This document shows positions 49,034 through 59,283 of a stretch of DNA of 64,000 nt, in pieces. The position numbers and the translations under genes are program-made. Within the stretch, counting starts at the first letter, position 1; each line of letters opens with the position of its first letter. A model generated the notes under the pieces. The model saw nothing but the letters and a program-made list of their open reading frames with translations, did not search any database and had not been told where the DNA came from. The stretch spans positions 1-64,000 of the forward strand of contig NW_005178439.1 in NCBI RefSeq assembly GCF_000341285.1, read 5' to 3'. This DNA comes from Galdieria sulphuraria. Lineage: Eukaryota; Rhodophyta; Bangiophyceae; Galdieriales; Galdieriaceae.

Positions 49034-50560
49034 ATGAAATGGTATTGGAACCGTCATTCTTCCAAGCCTAGGACGACTTACTGTTTCTTTTGTCCACAGA
49101 AAACTCTAATAGACCCCCATTCTCTTATTTGTCCAGTTTGTGAACAATATAATGGAGTGGAAGACAACCAACCTCCCCCACAACAACCGAAGCACTCCTC
49201 TTCTCCAAAGCGCTTTTGTGTTCCTTTACGACAAACCCAACATTCATTCCGGAATTTTCTATGTTGGGAGTGTTATCAGAAACAAGAACTATGGAGAAAA
49301 GCTATCGCTAATATCCATAGTTGCTCTGATGACCAACCATCTGATGATATGCAATTGACTCGATACGAGAAAAGAGAATTGGAAAGAATTGAACAAAGCT
49401 ATGACTTGTGTCAGTTTTGTAAAGCTACTGTGCAACAACGTTTATCGTGGATGGACCAAAAACTATCCAGTCAGTGGTATCTCAACTTTCATATGTCTCG
49501 TTGTTCCATTTCTCGAACAACTCATAGTAAAAGAGAGAATAGGAGAGAATCGTGCCTTCTATGGTTGAATAATCTGATAGCATTAGTTCTTTTTATGATT
49601 GGGTATATCTTATCTAGTCAGTTATATATGAGTAGCAGTATTCTATTCCGGCTAGTTCCTTGGCTCATCATGGATAGTATCTACAAGTGGCTATATTGTC
49701 CATTATTATATCCTTATTTATTTTGTGGTTATTGTATATTATCAAGTATTTTGTTGTATAAGAAATGGTTATGGTACAATAGGACAAGTTGGTGGATATA
49801 TGAAATAGGGATAGGTGGACTTTACTTGTTACTTTTATGGAAAAGAAGAAACACGAGTACAAAGAAACAATCATTCTTATCACAGTCTTGGAGTCATTCT
49901 TCTTCATCAGATACTCTTCTTTTGACTGATAGATTGTATCCATTACCTCAAGCTATATCAACATTATCTTTGGAAGATAATAACTTGTCATCTTTGGATA
50001 CTCTTCAAGGAAATAGCAATGGTCATTCAACTCGTTTTTCTATTCGTTTCAATTCTTTTTATCAAAGATGGAAGAATAGGTTTTCCTATTCTAAGAAAAA
50101 TATTTTGGTATTCTTATTTTTGGTAATACGAATACTTGGTTGGATATCTCTTCCTAGTAGTAGTATTCATATAGAATTATGTTTGAATGTAACCAGTTGG
50201 ATCATCTTCATTCTGATAGGGCTTTATCCATGTTCTCAATGTATTCATATTTATCAACAAATAGCGCATCAAACATCTTATCATCCATTTGATAGTAAGC
50301 TCTATCAACAATGGAAACATCCATTGTGCAACTCACTCCTTTTGTATGGTTTACAAAGTATCTCGATGGCCTATTTCATGATGAATATGTTTTGGAGAGA
50401 TATATCTCCATGGGTTGAGACTATATCTCAAAGTGTATTTTGGTTACATTTGAATACTTATTTCAAACAATTGGTTTATTTTTTGTTACAAGAATATGAT
50501 ATTCTTTTGAGTATTGTGTTGTGTTGGATAACAACGATTGTATACAAAAGCACTGTTTGA
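49034..50560 (+). CDS. TMEM201: SAMP1/Ima1-like inner nuclear membrane protein
   Basis: This 508-aa single exon begins with the Ima1/Samp1 N-terminal domain: paired CXXC motifs (CFFC, CPVCEQYNGVED, CWEC) and a later LCQFC, which bind zinc. Several transmembrane segments follow (from about residue 180), separated by a Ser-rich loop, and the protein ends in hydrophobic helices. In yeast and animals these proteins sit in the inner nuclear membrane, link chromatin or LINC complexes to the envelope, and position nuclei. The stop is 2 bp before an in-frame ATG of the next gene. The position of the zinc Cys pairs makes the family call fairly firm. Confidence 0.75.
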   Translation: MKWYWNRHSSKPRTTYCFFCPQKTLIDPHSLICPVCEQYNGVEDNQPPPQQPKHSSSPKRFCVPLRQTQHSFRNFLCWECYQKQELWRKAIANIHSCSDDQPSDDMQLTRYEKRELERIEQSYDLCQFCKATVQQRLSWMDQKLSSQWYLNFHMSRCSISRTTHSKRENRRESCLLWLNNLIALVLFMIGYILSSQLYMSSSILFRLVPWLIMDSIYKWLYCPLLYPYLFCGYCILSSILLYKKWLWYNRTSWWIYEIGIGGLYLLLLWKRRNTSTKKQSFLSQSWSHSSSSDTLLLTDRLYPLPQAISTLSLEDNNLSSLDTLQGNSNGHSTRFSIRFNSFYQRWKNRFSYSKKNILVFLFLVIRILGWISLPSSSIHIELCLNVTSWIIFILIGLYPCSQCIHIYQQIAHQTSYHPFDSKLYQQWKHPLCNSLLLYGLQSISMAYFMMNMFWRDISPWVETISQSVFWLHLNTYFKQLVYFLLQEYDILLSIVLCWITTIVYKSTV

Positions 50561-50586
50561 AAATGACAAGGCGGGTTAATGCATTT

Positions 50587-51906
50587 ATGAAATCGAAGCT
50601 ATTACAAGTAAGTTGGCATGAGAAGCAGCCTATATGGAGTATAGATATAAGTCCTTGTACTGGTCGTTTATTAACTACAGGTAGTGATAGAGTGGGTCGT
50701 TTATGGCTATTTACTATTCAAGACTCACTTGAATACAACTTGCAGTGGATAGGTGACTTGAAAGGACACGATAGTACTGTGAACGTGGGTCGTTTCAATC
50801 CCAAAGGAAATAAAGGAAGATATGACGAAGACTTGATAGCAACAGGAAGTGATGGTGGTACTATTGTATTATGGGAAAGGGTGACAGAAGACTCCCTTAT
50901 TGTGGACCATAAAATAGAAGAAACTTTAGAACGTTGGAGAATCCACCATATTTTAAGAAAGCACTTGGAAGATGTTTTGGATCTTCAGTGGAGTTGTTGT
51001 GGTAGATATTTGATATCTGGCTCAGTTGATAACAAAGTGATCATATGGGATATCTATCATTGGAATGCCACTCGAGTGTTGGAAGGTCATCATCATTTTG
51101 TACAAGGAGTAGCTGTAGACCCATTGGGAGAATATTTCTCTAGTCAAAGTGCTGATCGAAGTGTGAGAATATATCAAAAAACAAAGAATAAGAATGGTTC
51201 CTTTTCTTTTCCTTGTAAGAAAAGTATTGGGAAGATAGAAAATGAAGATTGTCTTTCTTCATCACTCTTTTTGAGACAACATCTTTTCTTGGATGATAGT
51301 CATCGTTGTATGTTTCGTCGTATGGATTGGTCTCCTGATGGTTCCTTTTTGATTTGTCCTGCAGCACAAAATAACGATTTACAACAACAACAACAACAAG
51401 AAAAAAAAGGATATGATAAACCTTATGCAGCTTTATTATTTGCCAGAGGATATTGGGAAGCACCTATTTTTCAGTTTCTAGGATATGACCAACCTGCTAT
51501 GATAGTAAAAGTATGTCCTTTATTATGGGAAAGAACATACAGAATGGAGAAAGATGACACAATTCAATTGCCTTATTATATTATTTTTGCTATTGCTACT
51601 TTGGATACCGTTTTTCTATACAATATCGATGAACCATTTCCTATTGGATATGTCAAAGGAATGCATTGGCAGCCTATTACCGATCTTTGTTGGTCTCAAG
51701 ATGGCCATTATTTATTGGTTTGTTCAATGGATGGTTATCTTTCGGTTATCTATTTTGAGTCGGATGAATTGGGAAAAGTGTTGGATATGACTACACATCC
51801 AACAAAACTTGAGAATCAAAAGCAACCACCCAAAAATAGAATATCCAACACAAGATATATTACTCAATGGATAACATCTCAACCCAAACGTATGAAAACA
51901 AAATAA
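50587..51906 (+). CDS. CHAF1B: Chromatin assembly factor 1 subunit B (CAF-1 p60)
   Basis: This single-exon WD40 protein is 439 aa from the ATG at 50587 (MKSKLLQVSWHEKQPIWSID), chosen because family members start with a similar Ile/Ser-Trp-His segment. An in-frame ATG at 50563 would add 8 residues. Diagnostic CAF-1B blocks are GHDSTVNVGRFNPKG, HLEDVLDLQWSCCGRYLISG, HHFVQGVAVDPLGEYFSSQS and RRMDWSPDGSFLICPA. The protein places H3-H4 behind replication forks with the large and small CAF-1 subunits. A polyglutamine run of six to seven lies in the loop at about residue 265. The tail is basic and disordered. It is convergent with the TVP38 gene 9 bp away. Confidence 0.9.
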   Translation: MKSKLLQVSWHEKQPIWSIDISPCTGRLLTTGSDRVGRLWLFTIQDSLEYNLQWIGDLKGHDSTVNVGRFNPKGNKGRYDEDLIATGSDGGTIVLWERVTEDSLIVDHKIEETLERWRIHHILRKHLEDVLDLQWSCCGRYLISGSVDNKVIIWDIYHWNATRVLEGHHHFVQGVAVDPLGEYFSSQSADRSVRIYQKTKNKNGSFSFPCKKSIGKIENEDCLSSSLFLRQHLFLDDSHRCMFRRMDWSPDGSFLICPAAQNNDLQQQQQQEKKGYDKPYAALLFARGYWEAPIFQFLGYDQPAMIVKVCPLLWERTYRMEKDDTIQLPYYIIFAIATLDTVFLYNIDEPFPIGYVKGMHWQPITDLCWSQDGHYLLVCSMDGYLSVIYFESDELGKVLDMTTHPTKLENQKQPPKNRISNTRYITQWITSQPKRMKTK

Positions 51907-51915
51907 AAAGAATCT

Positions 51916-52764
51916 TCAATCATCCTCTATAATACGGTTGAGGGAAACATTCATCAGTTGTTGTTGCCATGTTTTCTTAGCTATTCGAGTAATCACATAA
52001 ACTATCAAAGTAGAAATAATCAGACCCATCATCAACTCATACCATCGATGTTGATGCCAAGTTTTCAGTGTCATAACTTGTACCAAAGAATGGGCTAAAC
52101 TTCCCATATGGGTTAAGAATATGACTTCTGGTAAAGTGCCTATACTAGTAGCCATAAGAAACTTGGCAATGGAAGCATCTGTTATGCCTAATAGGAAACT
52201 GGATAAAGTGAATGGGAATAGAGGTGAAGCACGTATCAACAAAGTCATCATAAAGGCACGATGGGTCATAACCACATTCCACTGTTCCAATCTATTCAAG
52301 GAAAACAATTCAACTGCAACATCATAAAAAAAAGAATAGAAAATATATCGAGCCAATACAAAGGCAATGCAAGCAACCGTAGAAAGAGCAACAACACTTA
52401 TCAAGGCACCCCACCAAGGACCCAATAAGAAGCCTGCACCCAAAGAAAACACTGCAGCAGGAAAACAAAGTAATACAAAACTCACTTCAATGAGATAATA
52501 TAATAAACATTGCCATTGTTTTCGTTGTTGACGTGACCAGTGTTCCAACCATTGAATGGTTTCCAAGGATATCCAGTGCCATATCCAAGTAGCTAAAAGA
52601 CAAGGCAATAAAAATAAAAATAATAAAAATAATATTTTCCACCACCATGAAATATGTTCCAAACGTCTTATTTGTACAACTATCCAACTTGGTGGTGTTG
52701 GTGAAATAACTTTGTTTGTTTCAATACTTCCATAAGAATCGACATCATCTTGTGAAATGATCAT
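51916..52764 (-). CDS. TVP38/TMEM64 (VTT domain) membrane protein
   Basis: This 282-aa single-exon protein has about six hydrophobic segments. The VTT/DedA-like core is visible: FPAAVFSLGAGFLLGPWWGAL, then the helix-break motif RASPLFPFTLSSFLLGITD. VTT proteins include lipid scramblases (TMEM41B, VMP1) and Golgi Tvp38. Length and pattern fit the TVP38/TMEM64 branch. The start codon is 26 bp from the divergent RPB3 start, so both promoters must be very short or overlap. The true start could be the second Met if the 5' leader needs more room, but none lies close. Confidence 0.88.
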   Translation of the reverse strand: MIISQDDVDSYGSIETNKVISPTPPSWIVVQIRRLEHISWWWKILFLLFLFLLPCLLATWIWHWISLETIQWLEHWSRQQRKQWQCLLYYLIEVSFVLLCFPAAVFSLGAGFLLGPWWGALISVVALSTVACIAFVLARYIFYSFFYDVAVELFSLNRLEQWNVVMTHRAFMMTLLIRASPLFPFTLSSFLLGITDASIAKFLMATSIGTLPEVIFLTHMGSLAHSLVQVMTLKTWHQHRWYELMMGLIISTLIVYVITRIAKKTWQQQLMNVSLNRIIEDD

Positions 52765-52790
52765 TTCTTCTTCCTCTTTCTTCTTCTCAT
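52765..52790. promoter_or_regulatory. 26-bp divergent promoter gap TVP38/RPB3
   Basis: Only 26 bp, mostly pyrimidine on the plus strand (TTCTTCTTCC...), separate the start codons of two divergent genes. The core promoters and leader sequences must extend into each other's coding regions or leaders. Confidence 0.6.
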
Positions 52791-53765
52791 ATGCCTTTTG
52801 CTAAAACACCTACGATTCATATCAACCGACAAACTTTCAACGAAATGGACTTTATCATAACAGATACAGATACTTCTGTAGCAAACGCTATAAGAAGAGT
52901 AGCTATTGCACAAGTTCCTACTATGGCTATAGACTTGATACATATGCAAGTCAATACTTCTTCCTTACACGATGAGTTGTTAGCCCATCGACTGGGTTTG
53001 ATACCTTTAACAAGTCATAGAGTGGATGAGTTTGAATATACTCGAGATTGTCCTTATTGTAGTGACCACTGTTTACACTGTTCGGTTACTTTTGAATTGG
53101 ACGTACAATGTACAGAAGAAGCTATGACAGTGACTTCTCAAGACTTGGTGAATAAGAGTGCCCATGAGAGTCAACTTGCTGCTAGTGTTCAACCTGTTCA
53201 CTTTTCAGGTGAATACAATCCAACTCTATCGGAAGAAAATGGATTGAATGGTATTGTTTTGGCAAAGTTGGCAAAAGGACAACGAATTCAATTGACAGCC
53301 ATAGCTAAGAAAGGAGTGGGTAAGGAACATGCCAAATGGTCTCCTGTTTGTACTATTTCTTATCAAACAGACCCATCAGTGCAGTTCAATTTGAATAAGC
53401 TGAATACTTTGCTTTCTGAGGAAGCCAAAAGAGCGTTGGTGAAATCAAGTGACGAGTGTTTGGCCATCGATCCCAAAAGCAATCAACTGATATATGAGAC
53501 AGCTTTTACTTTGGGAAGAATTTCTTTACCTTTGGATTGTGTAAAGAAGATGACTCTGTTGGTTTTGGATTGTTCTGGAGATCCTTCTGCAGTACTTGAA
53601 TATAATCATGATCCCCATAGGTTTTATTTTTCATTAGAAACGACTGGTGCTTTATCTTCACAAGATGTATTGAGATGTACTTTTCGAGTCATACAAACAA
53701 AACTTAATGAGTTGAGTGCACATTTGCAGTCCACTATTCAAGATAATTTGAATACTTTGTTTTAA
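52791..53765 (+). CDS. RPB3: RNA polymerase II subunit RPB3
   Basis: This 324-aa single exon has the RPB3/RpoA dimer fold. The N-terminus IHINRQTFNEMDFIITDTD and NAIRRVAIAQVPTMAID are the conserved alpha-motif region. HRLGLIPL precedes a zinc loop with four Cys in CPYCSDHCLHC. This Cys pattern separates RPB3 from the Pol I/III paralogue RPAC1. RPB3 pairs with RPB11, which is encoded 2.3 kb away. The stop codon overlaps the convergent RFC3 stop codon by part of each triplet. Confidence 0.95.
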   Translation: MPFAKTPTIHINRQTFNEMDFIITDTDTSVANAIRRVAIAQVPTMAIDLIHMQVNTSSLHDELLAHRLGLIPLTSHRVDEFEYTRDCPYCSDHCLHCSVTFELDVQCTEEAMTVTSQDLVNKSAHESQLAASVQPVHFSGEYNPTLSEENGLNGIVLAKLAKGQRIQLTAIAKKGVGKEHAKWSPVCTISYQTDPSVQFNLNKLNTLLSEEAKRALVKSSDECLAIDPKSNQLIYETAFTLGRISLPLDCVKKMTLLVLDCSGDPSAVLEYNHDPHRFYFSLETTGALSSQDVLRCTFRVIQTKLNELSAHLQSTIQDNLNTLF

Positions 53766-55023
53766 TCATCCATCCATGCCATAGAATATTGAGTATGAAT
53801 ATGAGAATAATAGATATACATCACTTTGGCTAAAAAGGCTTCTAAATGAAATATTTCTTTGGATCCTCGTTTCATTCCATATTCATAATGAGCAGCCCAA
53901 TGACAAACTTGCGGTGCAACTTCCTCATCCATCATTCTTAACAAATGTAAAGTTATTTTCTAAAGAGACAATTCATCGATGATTATTATTAATAATATTA
54001 TTATTATCATTCAATGTATACTTATACTTACTCTAAATATCATATCACCTGGTATAGCATGACAAAATAATTCATAAAGTTTGTTTCTAATATTACATAA
54101 TTGTTTAGGATTTTGTTCTCTTATCACAATATTGGCAATATCATAACATAATCGTTCCCAATCCCAACCTGTTTCTTGAGAGGATATCCAACTTTCTTCT
54201 TCTTCTTCATTCTTCTTTTGTTGTTGTTGTGAAAAGGGATAGGCTATGGCTCTACCTACTTGTAATAATAAAATAGCTTTGCGCAAATTACCTTTTGATT
54301 GAGTCACCAATTGGTTTGCATAACAATCAGGTAATACAAGTCCTTCCTTTTTGGCTATCTTTTGTAACACTTGTTCTATTTCTTCCTTTTTAGGACAAGG
54401 AATGCGAATACCTAAACATCGACTACGAATAGGTTCCATAACTCTCGTTACTGATTCTGCACTCATTATGATTCTACAACAGCTTGTATATTTTTCCATA
54501 GTTCTTCTTAAAGCTTGTTGAGCTTGTTTGGATACCTCATCTATATCATGCAATACAACCACTTTGTATCCACGATGCACATTACCCAACTCTATAGGTT
54601 TAGAGGATGCTATTTCTTTTACAATCTCTTGTATTACCAAACGATCGTTATATCCAACATCTGCTGGACAAAGTTCGATATGATGTGCTGAAGTGATGGT
54701 AGTTAGTTCCACTTCCTTGGGTGGTTCTCCCACTTTCAAAAAACGATGTTCCACTTGACGTTTTTCAATAGCAATTCCAAATACTTGTCTCAATAGAGCA
54801 TATATTCTAGTTCGTTTTCCAACACCTGAAGGCCCATAAAATAACAAATGAGGTAAAGTTCCTTGTTCACATAAACTGAACCCCAATCAACATCCTCCTT
54901 TGACAATATATTATAGACAACTTACCTAGCAAGTTTTTCAGTCCATTCGGGATGAATATCTAAAGTTTCAAGTGTCTTTGGTCGATATTTGTCAACCCAT
55001 AATAAACCACCTTGTCTTGTCAT
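53762..55023 (-). CDS. RFC3: Replication factor C subunit 3
   Basis: Three exons (55023-54926, 54875-54032, 53959-53762) give 379 aa. LLWVDKYRPKTLETLDIH is the RFC3/RFC38 start; Walker A is GPSGVGKRTR and the Walker B-like segment is VVLHDIDEVS. ALRRTMEKYTSCCRI and IRSRCLGIRIP (the SRC arginine-finger motif) follow. The subunit is one of five in the clamp loader that opens PCNA at primer ends. The Glu-rich loop near residue 230 is longer than usual. Coding ends overlap the RPB3 stop by 4 nt. Confidence 0.94.
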
Positions 55024-55126
55024 TAAATCCTCCAAAAAGAATAATGGCTCATTTGAAAAGAAGAAATGGACATACTGACTACTCTTCATAGAAACCGAAG
55101 ACTTGTAAAACTGGTTTTTATGGTTA

Positions 55127-56078
55127 ATGGTGACTACAAAAGGAGTTGATATCCACTGCTCTCAGTCAACAGGAAAACAAACCTTATTAAGAAGCCTTCT
55201 CCAAATTGGAGTATCACCTGAAAGAGTAGAAAACTATTACGAAATATTGTGTCAATTCTTTACGGGTAAACTTGCAAAATATCAGTTGGAAGAAAAGTTA
55301 AAGTCTTTGTTATCGCCACAAGCTATCCAAGTTCATAACGAGACTTTTATACAAGTTTTACAACAAGCACAACAAGGAGGGAATACTCTTGTTCCTAGTT
55401 TAACGACGCATGAAAAGGACTCGAAATATCTCAAAAGAAGGTTATTGGTAAAGAGACCTATTAAGAGCATAACTTGTTGGAATGATACACAAGAGTCTTA
55501 TCCTGAGAGTAAAGTCACAGGAAATAAGAAGCGTAAAAGAAATAATATGGCTAAAGTACAAAGTGCTCATTCTTTGATGATGCACGACAAGGACTCGTTA
55601 GGAGAGACTATCACAAAACCAAGTTTGGATAGAAAAGCAGGTATGATGATGGATTGGATAATTCATAGTTTGAATAATTACTTTTCATATTGTAGAAGAT
55701 AATATGGCTCGGAATTCGAGAGAAGAAGAGATGACGCCAACCTTTATTTATCAACAATGGAAAGATGCCATACAACAACATTTTATCAATCGAATAAGTA
55801 AACGAATGAAACAAATAGCTGCAGAAAATGGAATATATCAAATAGACAAAGATGCAACGATTGATTTATTTCATGCTTTGGAGTTTCATCTTTTGGATAT
55901 CATCAAAGGAACACGAGAACCTATCCTATGCTGTTGTTGTTATGAACAGAGAAAGAATAACAAATATCTTCCACGTACTTTGAGTATTCGTGACCTTTAT
56001 CGTTTTGTTACGGAATATGCTCAAGATGCTTTGGGAGATCCTTATTCTATAGATCGTATATCTTTGGCTTTCTTCTAA
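55127..56078 (+). CDS. TADA1: SAGA subunit TADA1 (Ada1)
   Basis: Two exons (55127-55640, 55696-56078) give 298 aa. The N-terminal block LRSLLQIGVSPERVENYYEI followed by LCQFFTGKLAKYQLEEK and VHNETFIQVLQQA is the SAGA-Tad1 helical region. The C-terminal block ISKRMKQIAAENGIYQIDKD with LFHALEFHLLDII is a histone-fold-like segment that pairs with another subunit. TADA1 holds the core of the SAGA transcription coactivator together. The linker is basic (NKKRKRNN) and may serve as a nuclear signal. It lies between RPB3/RFC3 and RPB11. Confidence 0.85.
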
Positions 56079-56100
56079 AAAGAGCTTCCCTTTTTGGTTC

Positions 56101-56475
56101 TCAACTATATACCATTCGAAACTGTTGCTTTTGTATTTCCTCTTCCAATCTTTCAGATAGCAAACTCATTTCAGTATTCAAGTCACTCAAAGCATTGGCT
56201 AAAGCGTCTATGGGTGTATAAGGCTCCCTATCGCTACTTTTGGTTTGCACTCTTATGATAATATGATGTTGTAAAGGATGAGGAGCACGATAAGCAGCAA
56301 ATATCACTTTAGGATCCCTCAGCAACTGCATTCGTAACAAGTTTCCAATAGTATGGTCTTCTCTTTCTATTTTGACGATAGCTGAATGAGGCACTTTGGT
56401 ATCTTTCTGATACTCCAACTTGGCAACTCCATCAGGTAATACGACGGCTTCAAAACGGTCCGGTGCATTGGCCAT
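56101..56475 (-). CDS. RPB11: RNA polymerase II subunit RPB11
   Basis: This 124-aa single exon begins at MANAPDRFEAVVLPDGVAKL. The RPB11 signature HTIGNLLRMQLLRDPKVIFA and AYRAPHPLQHHIIIRVQT is complete, and the C-terminal helix (ALSDLNTEMSLLSERLEEEI) that packs against RPB3 is present. RPB11 forms the assembly platform of Pol II with RPB3. The first in-frame ATG further upstream (at 56556) would add a Ser/Arg-rich extension and is not favoured. Its stop lies 22 bp from the convergent TADA1 stop. Confidence 0.95.
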   Translation of the reverse strand: MANAPDRFEAVVLPDGVAKLEYQKDTKVPHSAIVKIEREDHTIGNLLRMQLLRDPKVIFAAYRAPHPLQHHIIIRVQTKSSDREPYTPIDALANALSDLNTEMSLLSERLEEEIQKQQFRMVYS

Positions 56476-56690
56476 ATTTTGAGAGAATCTTATTCTTCTT
56501 CTTCTACTACTACTACTATTGAATATATACTCTTTGGAAAGGAACAATACACTCACTTTGTTCTCGAGACAAGAACAAAATATCTCTTAATCATCATCAT
56601 CATCATTGTAATTGTTGTTGTTGTTGTTGTTCAGGATGATGGAATAGAAAACTTATTGTTTGAAAGGAAAAAGAAAACACTTTTATACTT

Positions 56691-58825
56691 ATGCAATATC
56701 ATAGCCTTGAAGAAGATATTAAACCCGGTTGTTCGGACTTTGTTGGTGTTTGTGGAGATTGTTTTACAGGAAAGACGAGTGTTGTTCCACCACCCAAACC
56801 AAAGCGTTATCCAAAACAACCTCCTTCTGTTTATCGTCGGTGAGCCATTGAGTGTTTATTACTCATCATCAACTCACTCAACGGTTATAAATATAGCAAG
56901 TCCCAAAGTAGCGATTCCCATTATATGCCGACTTTGAGAGATATATTGGCCAAAGTCAAGTTGTCTGAAGCACAAATAAGTTCTCTATGGGCAAGGTAAG
57001 ATTAGCTTCGTTTCTTTGTACACAAGTTATCAACTCTTTCAAGGTCCGAAAAGGATGGAAGAACAGATACCGATTTGCCCGACGTATTGACTGAAATAAA
57101 GTCGCTGCAGGACGATATACGTGAAAAAGTTCAAAGACTGAGCCAAGCAAAAGTGGGAACCTATTCCTTGAAAGGGTATTGTAGGAATGGTTATGTGAGA
57201 AACTTGATAATAATCTATAAGAGTATAGGATACAATCGGAAGATATCGAACAAGTTTTGAAAAGTTTTACGGATACGGAAGAACGACTTGCAGAATATCT
57301 TAAAATGCTATCCAGTCAATTGGATAGATTTGAAGACGAGTCCAAGGAAATTCTAGTAGAGGTATGGTCATTACTTGTGTGAATAGATGAGAAACTTATT
57401 TGGTTATGGTACATTCTTTCTATTAGTTGAATGAAGACAAGGAAACTTCCCTGAATGATTATTTGCCAAGAAATATGAGAGAATTGATGTTAAGTTTTCG
57501 TATATTCAAAGAAAGATGGGAAGCATTGATGGATACTCAACTCAAAGACAAAATGGTAAGACTCCATCGCTTATTTACTTTTATAAAGCAACTCAACTTG
57601 GGTATGATTAGAATAATATCGATAAGATTTTAAAGGAAGCTAGAAAACAATTGGAGTCTATTTACGGAATCCAAAGTAAGTATAGATAGATGAGTATTCA
57701 TGACAAGAAGAAAATGAATCATGATGATGGATAGATTCTCCTTCACGTTCTTCTTGGGATATTTTATTACAAAACTCTCGATCCCGATCTTTGGATCTAT
57801 TAGCAAAACAATATACGAATAAGGGTAAGTTGTATATAATGGACTCGATTTTTAATCTCTTGTATTGACAATTTATATTGAGAAATGGACAATGTCAATC
57901 ATGAGATTGTACCCAATAATAACAATTACAGCAATCATAGAGATGTTGCGAATATACAGAAGAAATCATTTGCTTCCATGTTGTATGATTCGGGTACTCC
58001 GAGACGTCAAGAGTAAATAGTGTTCATTCCTTTCCATGTTTTGTTTGTATGTAACAATGGATGATGGAATAGGGCTGTTACAGAAGTATCCAGAAGACTG
58101 TCGAGATGTTCTGTAGTAGGTGATGGTAGATGTCTATTTAGAGCAGTTGCAAAGGGAAGAGCTTATGCCATAGGGATCGATAATCGTGAGTATTTGTTTT
58201 CGATGATTGAAGAATGAAACAACTCACGGTGTATCATCAAGTTTGGTCTGAAAAGGTAGAAAAAGATGAAGCAGACAAGTTGCGAAGCAGAGTCGTTGCC
58301 GAATTGAAAAAGCGAAAGGACTTGTTGACCGAATTTTGTGTAGTGGAAGGAAATTTTGATGAGTATGTACAAAACATTGCGAAAACGTATACGTAGGTTG
58401 ATGTTGCTTATATATCCTGAAATGTATATATATATATATATTTGTTACAATACTTTAGATATGCGGGTGAACCAGAATTGTTATTGTTGGCTAGTATTTT
58501 GCATATGCCTATTGCAGTGTATGTATATGATTCACAAGCTTCGTCTATGGATACCGGTCCGTTTCGTCAAATACAAGTAAGTATTGTTCCACTACATATA
58601 GAGATACCCTTTGACATTGATCATATGTCTCTTGTAGCTTTATGGAAGACAATTTAGGGGAGAGCCATTGCATTTACTTTATAGGTAAGCAAGAGAATAA
58701 TAAGAGGAAGCGATTCCATTCACTGAACTCTCCATCTTGTCTCGCTTTTCTCATGTAGTGATGGAATGCACTATGACTTGTTAGTACCTGGTGATAAGAA
58801 GCCTGGCCGAAATGGACGTTTATGA
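56691..58825 (+). CDS. OTU-domain cysteine protease with coiled-coil N-terminus
   Basis: About 13 small exons joined by short introns give roughly 460 aa. The first exon begins at 56691 (MQYHSLEEDIKPGC). The middle third is helical and probably coiled (LTEIKSLQDDIREKVQRLSQ, TEERLAEYLKMLSSQLDRF). The C-terminal OTU domain is clear: VVGDGRCLFRAVAKGRA with the catalytic Asp and Cys, the helix AGEPELLLLASILHMPIAVY, and HYDLLVPG with the catalytic His before the stop at 58825. OTU enzymes cut ubiquitin chains. Exon ends in the middle were fixed by frame and GT..AG only. Such dense introns are unusual for this window. Confidence 0.8.
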
Positions 58826-58914
58826 TGCTGCATCAAGTTGCTTTTGCTCCTCAACTATTCTAGACTATTGGTTACTTACTGAATATAATAAATGAATACC
58901 TAACTCAGCTTACT

Positions 58915-59158
58915 TTACGTCGATGAGGATACACCTGTGCTGTTGTCCACTTTGCCTTTTCCAACTCGTTCCGTTAAACTTTTGACAGGACTACAACCAC
59001 TGCTATTTTTCTCTTGGTCGGGTTTGTAAACATACCCATAAAAAATAGCACCTGCAATACTCCAGTAAACCAACTAGTCGTGGAGTAAGATATCATCAAC
59101 AAATAATAAAACGAAAAACAACAACGCTAACCTCTTTGCCTAGACGTCTCCACATCAT
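58915..59158 (-). CDS. Small membrane protein, 61 aa, unrecognised
   Basis: Two exons (59158-59132 and 59073-58915), joined by a GTTAGC..TAG intron of 58 bp, give MMWRRLGKE, then a hydrophobic stretch LVYWSIAGAIFYGYVY, then a polar tail ending in Ser-Thr. A short basic N-terminus with one membrane span fits a small mitochondrial or plastid membrane subunit. No family is recognised. The gene is supported by start, splice sites and composition only. Confidence 0.45.
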
Positions 59159-59283
59159 ATCAACCAATAATGAAAAAAAGCTATGAATCGATCATGAGTT
59201 TCCTACACCAAAGCAAAGCAACCACAAAATGTGGAAATACAAAACCATCTACTTTTATAATATATTAGAATAGAGAGTAAAAA

